Notes under the pieces: generated by a model
The model's database searches: none
Told to the model about the DNA's origin: nothing
The model's input: only the letters and a program-made list of their open reading frames with translations
Shown: positions 19,021 through 25,768 of the stretch, one piece after another
Layout: each line of letters begins with the position of its first letter
How positions within the stretch are numbered: position 1 is the stretch's first letter
NCBI GenBank assembly: GCA_004295105.1
Contig: SHNC01000136.1
Span: 1-32,657 of the forward strand
Source: Betaproteobacteria bacterium
GTDB lineage: Bacteria > Pseudomonadota > Gammaproteobacteria > Burkholderiales > Rhodocyclaceae
Direction: 5' to 3'
DNA: 32,657 nucleotides
Program-made: the position numbers and the translations under genes

Positions 19021-19826
19021 GGCCGATCACTTCGCGCGACAATGCGCTCGTCAGGCACCTGCACGCACTTGCGACGTCGGCGCGTGAGCGGCGCAAGACG
19101 GGCGAGACCGTGCTCGATGGCCCCCACCTGATCGCGGCGGCACTCGACCACCACCTGCCCTTGAAGAGGCTCGTCGTTTCCGAGCCTGCGCTCGGGCGGG
19201 CGGAAGTCGCCGCCTTGCTCGCGCGCGCGCCGGCCGCAGTCGATCGTGTCTGCTTGGGTGAGGGGCTGTTCGCCCATGTCAGCCCGGTGGATACGCCCTC
19301 CGGCATCCTTGCGCTGATCGACGTGCCCCGGCTTCGCGACGGCGAGGACGGTCCCGGCTTCCGCGGTGATGTCCTGGTTCTGGACGCGGTCCAGGACCCT
19401 GGCAACCTCGGCACCATCCTGCGCACCGCCGCCGCCGCCGGCGTGGTCGATGTGCTGCTCACCGAGGGCTGTGCGCAGGCCTGGTCGCCGCGGGTGCTGC
19501 GTGCCGGCATGGGGGCGCATTTCGTGTTGCGCCTCCGCGAGCAGGCAGACGCCTTGGCCCTGCTCGCCGGCTTCCCCGGGGCCAGGCTCGCTACCGCGGT
19601 GGGGCCCGATGCACGAACGCTGTACGAGCTCGAACTCGACCGCCCGATCGCCTGGATGTTCGGTGCCGAAGGGCAGGGGCTGTCGCCCGCCCTGCTGCAC
19701 GCCGCCGACGGGCTCGTGACGATCCCGATGGCGGCGGGGATCGAGTCGCTCAACGTGGGTGCGGCGGCGGCCATCTGTTTGTTCGAGCAACGCAGGCAGC
19801 GCCTGGCGCACGCCTTCTCAAGGTAA
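19017..19826 (+). CDS. TrmH/SpoU family RNA 2'-O-methyltransferase (RlmB/TsnR-like)
   Basis: This 269-residue SPOUT enzyme is predicted to methylate a ribose in rRNA or tRNA using S-adenosylmethionine. It has the N-terminal substrate-binding domain ([31 protein letters not shown]). The three trefoil-knot motifs follow: motif 1 [18 protein letters not shown], motif 2 [11 protein letters not shown] and motif 3 [20 protein letters not shown]. Domain order matches RlmB/TsnR rather than the short TrmL. The exact target nucleotide cannot be told from sequence. It begins within the rnhB stop (ATGA) and appears to be the last gene of the long envelope run. Confidence 0.9.
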   Translation: MRPITSRDNALVRHLHALATSARERRKTGETVLDGPHLIAAALDHHLPLKRLVVSEPALGRAEVAALLARAPAAVDRVCLGEGLFAHVSPVDTPSGILALIDVPRLRDGEDGPGFRGDVLVLDAVQDPGNLGTILRTAAAAGVVDVLLTEGCAQAWSPRVLRAGMGAHFVLRLREQADALALLAGFPGARLATAVGPDARTLYELELDRPIAWMFGAEGQGLSPALLHAADGLVTIPMAAGIESLNVGAAAAICLFEQRRQRLAHAFSR

Positions 19827-19848
19827 GCGGGCCGCCCGCATCCGTTTT
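19827..19848 (+). terminator. Weak terminator-like hairpin at the end of the lpx run
   Basis: GCGGG (19827-19831) and CCCGC (19835-19839) form a short GC stem directly after the methyltransferase stop. Nine nt ending in TTTT follow (19840-19848). The stem is only 5 bp, and the T-run is displaced by five bases, so termination would be partial. It marks the plausible end of the long plus-strand operon before yaaA. Confidence 0.3.
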
Positions 19849-19890
19849 GCTACCATCTTGTCCATTGCGTTTCCGTGTTCTCCGAGCAAC

Positions 19891-20676
19891 ATGATCCTCG
19901 TCATTTCTCCTGCGAAGGCGCTCGACTTCGAGACTCCGCCGACCACCGACGTCCATACCCAGCCGGACTTCCTCGATCACGCCGAGGAACTCATCGGCAT
20001 CCTGCGGCAGCGTTCGCCAGCCGAGATCGCGGAGCTGATGTCGCTGTCGGATCCGCTCGCGACGCTGAACGTGGCGCGCTATGCGAGTTGGTCGCGGCCC
20101 TTCGACGAACGCAATGCGAAACAGGCCGTGCTTGCCTTCAACGGCGACGTCTACGAAGGCCTTTCAGCTTCGACGCTGAGCGAGGCGGACCTGCGCTGGG
20201 CACAGGATCACCTGCGCATCCTGTCTGGGCTGTACGGCGTGTTGCGTCCGCTCGACCTCATGCAGGCCTACCGGCTGGAAATGGGGACGCGCCTCGCGAA
20301 TCCGCGCGGCAAGGATCTGTATGCCTTCTGGGGCGAGCGCATCACCACCGAACTCAACGGCCTGCTGGCGCGCGAGGCGGAGCAGGGGCGCGCGCCGGTG
20401 CTGCTGAATCTCGCCTCGGATGAGTACTTCAAGGCAGTGAAGGCAAGGGCGATCAAGGGGCCCATCGTCACGCCGCGGTTCGAGGACTGGAAGGCGGGTC
20501 GCTACAAGATCATCAGCTTCCATGCGAAGCGCGCACGCGGGCTTATGAGCCGCTTCGTGATCGAGAACCGCGTCGACGACGTCGCGGCGCTGCGGGGTTT
20601 CGACTCCGAGGGCTACGCCTTCGCCGCGGAGGCATCCGATGTCGACACGCCGGTCTTCCGCCGTCGCCTGGAGTGA
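19891..20676 (+). CDS. yaaA: YaaA family peroxide-stress protein
   Basis: YaaA (DUF328) lowers intracellular free iron and limits oxidative DNA damage in E. coli; structurally characterized members bind DNA. The 261-residue protein has the family N-terminus [17 protein letters not shown]. Later stretches are [54 protein letters not shown], the [11 protein letters not shown] segment and the C-terminal [19 protein letters not shown]. The length matches the family (258). The start is the ATG at 19891; upstream codons in the same frame overlap the previous gene and are not conserved. There is only a weak GAG ribosome-binding site. Its stop lies 8 nt before the M14 peptidase start. Confidence 0.95.
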   Translation: MILVISPAKALDFETPPTTDVHTQPDFLDHAEELIGILRQRSPAEIAELMSLSDPLATLNVARYASWSRPFDERNAKQAVLAFNGDVYEGLSASTLSEADLRWAQDHLRILSGLYGVLRPLDLMQAYRLEMGTRLANPRGKDLYAFWGERITTELNGLLAREAEQGRAPVLLNLASDEYFKAVKARAIKGPIVTPRFEDWKAGRYKIISFHAKRARGLMSRFVIENRVDDVAALRGFDSEGYAFAAEASDVDTPVFRRRLE

Positions 20677-20684
20677 GAACCGAC

Positions 20685-21815
20685 ATGCGCATCAGCTCGA
20701 ATTTCGACTCCGGCGCGATCGAGGTCGTCAGCCTGGATGATCCTCAGGACATCCGCCTGAAACTGCGCGCCGACAACGCCGCCGACTTCCGCCAGTGGTT
20801 CCACTTTCGCCTGCATGGCGGGGAGGGTACCGCGTTGCGCATGGTGTTCGAGAACGCCGCAGAGGCGGCCTACCCGGATGGCTGGCCCGCCTACCGCTGT
20901 GTAGCATCCTACGACCGCCAGAACTGGTTCCGCATCCACTCGACACGCTACGAGGACGGCACGCTGATCGTCGAGCACACACCCGAGCGCGACACCGTCC
21001 ATTACGCCTACTTCGAGCCGTATTCCTTCGAACGCCATCTCGACCTGCTCGGCCGCGCCGACGGCTCGCCCTTCGCCAGCCTGCGCAATCTCGGTGCGAC
21101 CGTCGAAGGCCGGGACCTGGACATGATCGTGGTGGGCCGGCCGACGCCGGAACGAAAGCCAGTGTGGATCATCGCGCGTCAGCACCCGGGCGAGACGATG
21201 GCCGAATGGTTCGTCGAAGGCCTGCTGGAGCGCCTGCTCGACCCCGCGGACGCCGTGGCACGCAAGGTGCGTGAACATGCGGTGCTGTACATCGTGCCGA
21301 ACATGAACCCGGACGGCTCGGTGCTCGGCAATCTGCGCACCAATGCGGCAGGATGCAATCTCAATCGCGAGTGGAAGGAACCCCACCCCGGGGCCAGCCC
21401 GGAAGTCTTCCTGGTGCGCGAGGAGATGCAGCGCACCGGGTGCGACCTCTTCCTCGACATCCACGGCGACGAGGCATTGCCCTACGTGTTCTTTTCCACC
21501 GCCGAAGAGGTGCCCGGCTTCACCGCCGAAGCGGCCACCCGCCAGGCGCGCTTCATCGAGTCGTTCGCGGCGGTAAGCCCGGATTTTCAGACCGAAGAAG
21601 GCTACAAGCCGGGGCGTTTCGGTGAAGAACTGTTGACTCTGGCGAGCAAATGGGTGGCAAACCACTTCGGCTGCGTGTCACTGACGCTGGAGATGCCCTT
21701 CAAGGACAATGCCAGGCTTCCGGACGGCCAGACCGGGTGGAACGGCGCGCGCAGCAAGCGCCTGGGTGCGGCCATGCTCAATCCGATACTGCGCCACCTG
21801 TGTGAGGGCCGCTGA
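20685..21815 (+). CDS. M14-type cytosolic carboxypeptidase
   Basis: This 376-residue zinc carboxypeptidase is of the bacterial cytosolic (CCP-like) M14 group. An N-terminal beta-rich domain (about residues 1-125; NFDSGAIEVV, WFHFRL, YTYFEPYS-like YAYFEPYSFERH) precedes the catalytic domain. The catalytic domain has zinc ligands H167 and E170 (RQHPGETMAEW) and H260 (DIHGDE), substrate motifs NPDGSVLGNLRTN and NLNREW, and general base E336 (LTLEMPF). There is no signal peptide, so it acts in the cytoplasm. Eukaryotic relatives remove glutamates from tubulin; the bacterial substrate is unknown. The ATG at 20685 was preferred over GTG at 20673 because GGAG lies 11 nt upstream of the ATG. It follows yaaA closely, so they probably share a transcript. 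Confidence 0.93.
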   Translation: MRISSNFDSGAIEVVSLDDPQDIRLKLRADNAADFRQWFHFRLHGGEGTALRMVFENAAEAAYPDGWPAYRCVASYDRQNWFRIHSTRYEDGTLIVEHTPERDTVHYAYFEPYSFERHLDLLGRADGSPFASLRNLGATVEGRDLDMIVVGRPTPERKPVWIIARQHPGETMAEWFVEGLLERLLDPADAVARKVREHAVLYIVPNMNPDGSVLGNLRTNAAGCNLNREWKEPHPGASPEVFLVREEMQRTGCDLFLDIHGDEALPYVFFSTAEEVPGFTAEAATRQARFIESFAAVSPDFQTEEGYKPGRFGEELLTLASKWVANHFGCVSLTLEMPFKDNARLPDGQTGWNGARSKRLGAAMLNPILRHLCEGR

Positions 21816-21963
21816 CGCGGCGGCTGCATCACCGGTGCGCGAGTGGCCAGGCTTCGGGCGGGCGATCGCGACTCCCGGCGATCCCGCGGGCCCACGGCGA
21901 CTTCTTCGCAGAAGGAGCCGATCGGGCCGCGATGTCGTGCGCTGGTCGCGGTCGAGCCCGCTC

Positions 21964-23295
21964 CTAAACTGAAGTTGCGCTGCCGCTAAGGGCCGTGAGG
22001 ATGGCCTGAGCACACGCCACGCCGGAGCGCACGGCCGACTCGAGGGTGGCCGGATAGTCCGATTCCACGTAGTCGCCGGCGAGCCACAAGCCCGGTAGCG
22101 GCGTGCGGATGCCCGGTCGGAAAATGCCGGGCCGACAGGCGATGGTCGCGCGCTTTTCCACGATCACCTGCGACCACTCGGGCGCGGGCAGGCGGCGTCC
22201 GAGCTGACGCTCGAGCTGCGCGTGGGTGGCGAGGATGAGTTCGTCGCGCGGCATCTGCTCATGTGCGCCGCGTGCGCTGATCACGCAGGCGATCAGGCCT
22301 TCGTGGCCGCCCAGCCGACCGCGGTCGAAAGCCCACTGCGCCGGCCCGGCCGTGCCGCCGCTGACGAGCCCGATCATCGGCCAGGGCAGTCGCTGACCGC
22401 GGCCCAGGGCCAGATAGACGGTGACGATCGGCTCGTAGGGCAGGGCTTCGAGCTGGGCGGCGAGGCGGTCACAGGCGCCGGTGGACGCCAGCAGCGGCGC
22501 GGCATGATAGGGCGCCGTCGCCAGGACCACCTGCTGCCACGGCTGGCTGCCGGGATCGCCCTCCAGGCGGAAACCGCCCTCGACCGGACGGATGGCCGAG
22601 ATGGCATTGCCGGTGCGCAGCTTGCCGCGTCGGGTGGCCAGGTAGCGCGCGGCAGGCACCGGAAACAGTTCGGACAGGTCGACGCGCGGGATCAGCAACT
22701 CGCTGGCGGCGGCGCTGGACGCCAGGCTGTCGCGCAGCACGTTGGCAAAGACCTGCGCGCAGGCTTCGGCAACCGGCGTGTTCAGCGCGGCTACGCACAG
22801 CGGTTCCCACACGAGCTGGATCAGCGCGGGCGTCTGGCCGCTCGTACGCAACAGGTCGGCCACTGTCGCCCCGGGCGTGACGCGGAAACCATTTCGCTTG
22901 AGGCTGCGCATCAATTTCAGCATCGCCAGGCGATCCCGCCAGGTCAGCCCCTGCGCGCGCAGCAGCCCCACCGCAAGATGGAAGGGGGCCGGCAGCGAGG
23001 CGGCCCTGAGGTGCAGCCTGCCTGGCACATGAAGCGTCAGCGGCAGGCGCTCGAGCTGACGCGGCGAGCCGCCGGTCAGCCGCAGCAGGCGGGTCAGCTC
23101 GACATACGCGCCGATAAGGATGTGCTGGCCGTTATCGACGCGCCAGTGCAGATCCTTGTGCACGACGCGCGCGCGCCCGCCCAGCGTGTGCGAGCGCTCG
23201 AACACCGTGACATGCAGCCCGCGGCGCGCGAGTTCGACCGCGCACGCAAGTCCGGCGTAGCCGGCCCCGATCACCGCGACTGCCGGCACGCTCAT
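21964..23295 (-). CDS. hpnE: Hydroxysqualene dehydroxylase (squalene-associated FAD-dependent desaturase)
   Basis: HpnE reduces hydroxysqualene to squalene, the last of three steps from farnesyl-PP in the HpnCDE route. The 443-residue flavoprotein has the N-terminal dinucleotide-binding motif VIGAGYAGLACAVELARRG (G10, G12, G15), FERSHTLGGRARV and the DNGQHILIGAYVELTRLL stretch typical of HpnE. The C-terminal FAD motif is LPGLWLAGDYVESDYPATLE, followed by SAVRSGVACAQAI. It begins 4 nt after the hpnD stop. Phytoene-desaturase-like enzymes share the fold, but the gene neighbourhood argues for HpnE. Confidence 0.95.
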   Translation of the reverse strand: MSVPAVAVIGAGYAGLACAVELARRGLHVTVFERSHTLGGRARVVHKDLHWRVDNGQHILIGAYVELTRLLRLTGGSPRQLERLPLTLHVPGRLHLRAASLPAPFHLAVGLLRAQGLTWRDRLAMLKLMRSLKRNGFRVTPGATVADLLRTSGQTPALIQLVWEPLCVAALNTPVAEACAQVFANVLRDSLASSAAASELLIPRVDLSELFPVPAARYLATRRGKLRTGNAISAIRPVEGGFRLEGDPGSQPWQQVVLATAPYHAAPLLASTGACDRLAAQLEALPYEPIVTVYLALGRGQRLPWPMIGLVSGGTAGPAQWAFDRGRLGGHEGLIACVISARGAHEQMPRDELILATHAQLERQLGRRLPAPEWSQVIVEKRATIACRPGIFRPGIRTPLPGLWLAGDYVESDYPATLESAVRSGVACAQAILTALSGSATSV

Positions 23296-23299
23296 CGGC

Positions 23300-24133
23300 T
23301 CAGCCCTTGAACCAGGTCACACCCGCCAGCCACACCTTGCGCAGCGGCGTCAGCGAGGTGCGACGGTCCAGCACCTGGAAGCCATCGGCGGCGATCTCGC
23401 GCAACAGCGTGCGGTAGATGGCCGCCATCACCAGGCCGGGGCGCTGGGCCTTGCGATCGACAGCGGGCAGGCTGGCGAAGGCCTGCTCGTAGAACTGCTC
23501 GGCGCGCTGGGCCTGGAAGCTCATCAGCTCGCGGAAGGCGTCGGAGTAGCGCGCCTCCAGGATGTCCCGGGCCGGGACGTCGAAACGCTGCAGATCCTCG
23601 ATCGGCAGGTAGATGCGGCCACGGCGCGCATCCTCGCCCACGTCGCGGATGATGTTGGTGAGCTGGAACGCGAGCCCCAGGTCGTGCGCATACTTCAGCG
23701 TCTGCCTGTCCCGGTAGCCGAATATCTCCGCCGCCAGCAGCCCGACCACGCTCGCCACGCGGTAGCAGTAGAGCTGCAGGGCCTTGAAATCGAGGTAACG
23801 CGTCTGCGACAGGTCCATCGCCATGCCGTCGATGATCTCGAGCAACTGCTCCTGCGGCAGGTTGAATCCGGCGTTGACGTCCTTGAGGGCATGTCCGACC
23901 GGGTGCGTCGGCGTACCGCCGTACACTCGCGCCACCTCCTGTCGCCACCATTCCAGCTTGGTCTGGGCGATCGACAGGTCGTGGCACTCGTCCACCACGT
24001 CGTCGACCTCGCGGCAGAACGCATACAGGGCGGTGATCGCCTGCCGTCGCTCGGGTGGCAGGAACATGAAGCTGTAGTAGAAGCTCGAGCCGCTCCTGGC
24101 CGCCTTCTGCTGACAATACTCGTGGGGATTCAT
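23300..24133 (-). CDS. hpnD: Presqualene diphosphate synthase
   Basis: HpnD condenses two farnesyl-PP molecules into presqualene diphosphate. The 277-residue squalene/phytoene-synthase-family protein has both Asp-rich motifs: D44-D48 (FCREVDDVVDE) and N160-D164-D168 (LTNIIRDVGEDARRGRIYLP). The family helices YCYRVASVVGLLAAEIFG and the C-terminal RPGLVMAAIYRTLL are present. The ATG at 24133 overlaps the hpnC stop (ATGA), indicating translational coupling. The frame is open far upstream through hpnC, but only the MNPHEYCQQKAARSGSSFYY start is family-like. Confidence 0.96.
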   Translation of the reverse strand: MNPHEYCQQKAARSGSSFYYSFMFLPPERRQAITALYAFCREVDDVVDECHDLSIAQTKLEWWRQEVARVYGGTPTHPVGHALKDVNAGFNLPQEQLLEIIDGMAMDLSQTRYLDFKALQLYCYRVASVVGLLAAEIFGYRDRQTLKYAHDLGLAFQLTNIIRDVGEDARRGRIYLPIEDLQRFDVPARDILEARYSDAFRELMSFQAQRAEQFYEQAFASLPAVDRKAQRPGLVMAAIYRTLLREIAADGFQVLDRRTSLTPLRKVWLAGVTWFKG

Positions 24134-24975
24134 GCAGGTTTCCAGTTGAGGGCCCGCCAGCCCAGCCGCAGCCAGTCGCGCTTGCCCAGCGTCGGGCGGT
24201 GCCGGAAGACGTCGTAGCCGGCCACTTCGATGCGTTCGAGGATGCGCAGCCCGCCCAGCACGACCAGGCGCAGCTCCCAGCCGATGCGTCCGCGCAGCCG
24301 CGTCGCCAACGCTGCGCCCTCCAGCATCATCGTTCGCGCGCGTTGCACCTCGAAGGCGAGCAGGGCGCGCCAGGCGGCATCGACGCCGAGTCGGCCATCC
24401 ACGATGGCGCCGATCGTCGCATCCTGCACGCCGAAGCGTGCCATGTCGTCCTGCGGCAGATAGACGCGGTTCTTGCGCCAGTCGAGCGCGACATCCTGCC
24501 AGAAGTTGATGAGCTGCAGGCTCGTGCAGATGCGGTCGGAGAGCAGCAGGTTGTCGGGCGTGGCCTCCTCGTACAAGTGCAGCAGCAAGCGGCCCACCGG
24601 GTCTGCCGAGCGCCGGCAGTAGTCGCGCAGCTCGGTGAAATCGGCATAGCGTGTCTTGCCCACGTCCTGGCTGAAGGCGTCGAGCAGATCGCGCAGCAAC
24701 TGCACCGGAAGACGATGCTCCCGCACCACCCGGCCCAGCCGGTCGAACATCGGCGCCAGTCCGGCATCGCGCACCGGCGCGCCGCGCTCGGTGGCGTCGA
24801 GCGCGAGTCGGTAGTTGTGCAGCCGGGCGAGCCTCGTCACCGCCGGCGCATCGCCTTCGTCGGCGACGTCGTCCGCACTGCGCGCGAATTGGTAGATCGC
24901 CTCCACCGGTTCGCGCAGCGATGCCGGCAGCAGCATTGAGGCGACAGGAAAGTTCTCGTAGTGATCGACGGGCAT
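24130..24975 (-). CDS. hpnC: Hydroxysqualene synthase
   Basis: HpnC converts presqualene diphosphate to hydroxysqualene. The 281-residue trans-prenyltransferase starts MPVDHYENFPVASMLLPA, the diagnostic HpnC N-terminus. It has the first Asp motif D35-D39 (FARSADDVADE) and the second N157-D161-D165 (LQLINFWQDVALDWRKNRVYLP). A 39-residue longer frame begins at 25092, but it would overlap the divergent ABC gene and its promoter and adds no conserved sequence, so the ATG at 24975 was chosen. It is the first gene of hpnC-hpnD-hpnE. No squalene-hopene cyclase gene lies in this window. Confidence 0.95.
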   Translation of the reverse strand: MPVDHYENFPVASMLLPASLREPVEAIYQFARSADDVADEGDAPAVTRLARLHNYRLALDATERGAPVRDAGLAPMFDRLGRVVREHRLPVQLLRDLLDAFSQDVGKTRYADFTELRDYCRRSADPVGRLLLHLYEEATPDNLLLSDRICTSLQLINFWQDVALDWRKNRVYLPQDDMARFGVQDATIGAIVDGRLGVDAAWRALLAFEVQRARTMMLEGAALATRLRGRIGWELRLVVLGGLRILERIEVAGYDVFRHRPTLGKRDWLRLGWRALNWKPA

Positions 24976-25010
24976 GGCGGAGGGGGCGACGGGGCGCAGA
25001 CGCTGGACCT

Positions 25011-25040
25011 TTGGCGCGTGCGGGGCGGCCGGAGTATAAG
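25011..25040 (+). promoter_or_regulatory. Candidate promoter for the ABC/FtsX/CrtC operon
   Basis: TTGGCG (25011-25016) and TATAAG (25035-25040) lie 18 bp apart. Transcription would start near 25047 and give a leader of about 45 nt that contains GGAG upstream of the ATG at 25091. The -10 overlaps the minus-strand hpnC -10, so the two promoters may exclude each other. Confidence 0.45.
25033..25038 (-). promoter_or_regulatory. Candidate -10 element for hpnCDE
   Basis: On the minus strand the sequence reads TATACT, one mismatch from consensus, 57 nt upstream of the hpnC ATG. The -35 region at 17-18 nt (AGTGCC/AAGTGC) is poor, so an activator or weak promoter is implied. It overlaps the -10 of the divergent ABC gene by four bases. 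Confidence 0.4.
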
Positions 25041-25090
25041 CGAAGACGCCCGTCGGGCACTTTTCCCTTGCTCGCGGAGTCATTGCGGCC

Positions 25091-25768
25091 ATGTTGAGAA
25101 TTCATTCCCTCGTCAAGACGCTGCCTGGCTCCCCGCCGCGCACGCTGTTCGACGATCTGGCGCTGCAGGTCGAGTCCGGCGAGTGCGTCGCCATCGTCGG
25201 CGAATCCGGCGCGGGCAAGTCCACGCTGCTCAACTGCATCGCCGGCCTGGATGCGGTCGACCGCGGCAGCATCGTCATCGGCGGGCAAGAGGTCTGCGGC
25301 CTCGACGACGACAGCCTCGCGCGCTTGCGCCGGGTGCAGTTCGGCTTCGTGTTCCAGGCTTTTCACGTGCTGCCGCATCTGAGCGTGCTGCAGAATGTGG
25401 CTCTGCCACTGTGGCTGCTCGGGACCACCGATGCGCAAGCCGATGCCCGCGCGCAGGCGATGCTCGAGCGCGTCGGGCTCGGTGGCCGCGGCGCCGACGC
25501 GCCGCACGTATTGTCCGGGGGCGAGCTTCAGCGCGTCGCCATCGCCCGCGCGCTGGTGCATCGGCCGGCGCTGGTGCTGGCGGACGAGCCCACCGGCAAC
25601 CTCGATCCGGAGCGTGCCGCGAGCATCCTTGGCCTGTTGCTGGAACAGATCCGCGCAGGCGGCGCTGCCGGCATCCTGGTGACGCACTCTCGCGCCGCGG
25701 CGCGGCGTGCCGATCGCGTGCTCGAACTCGACCGCGGACGGCTCGCAGACATCGGCCGGCTCGAATGA
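25091..25768 (+). CDS. ABC transporter ATPase, LolD/YbbA-type (MacB-like group)
   Basis: This 225-residue ATPase belongs to the LolD/MacB/YbbA/FtsE group that drives FtsX-fold permeases by mechanotransmission. It has Walker A GESGAGKST (residues 37-45), Q-loop FGFVFQAFHVLP, signature LSGGELQRVAIARAL (S142), Walker B LVLADEP with D165-E166, the D-loop GNLDP, and the H-switch LVTHS. The ATG at 25091 follows a GGAG. The stop overlaps the next gene's start (ATGA), and the partner permease follows. LolD proper pairs with LolC/E, which have one FtsX domain; the 846-residue partner here instead points to the YbbA-YbbP type. Confidence 0.93.
   Translation: MLRIHSLVKTLPGSPPRTLFDDLALQVESGECVAIVGESGAGKSTLLNCIAGLDAVDRGSIVIGGQEVCGLDDDSLARLRRVQFGFVFQAFHVLPHLSVLQNVALPLWLLGTTDAQADARAQAMLERVGLGGRGADAPHVLSGGELQRVAIARALVHRPALVLADEPTGNLDPERAASILGLLLEQIRAGGAAGILVTHSRAAARRADRVLELDRGRLADIGRLE

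Noticed and set aside
21816..21963. CTTCT-TCGC-AGAAG hairpin between the M14 gene and hpnE
   Set aside because: A 5-bp stem without a T-run in a convergent gap is within chance expectation and was not called a terminator.
24976..25092. A 39-residue longer hpnC starting at 25092
   Set aside because: It would overlap the divergent ABC gene's start and both candidate promoters, and the added residues are Pro/Ala/Arg-rich and unlike HpnC.
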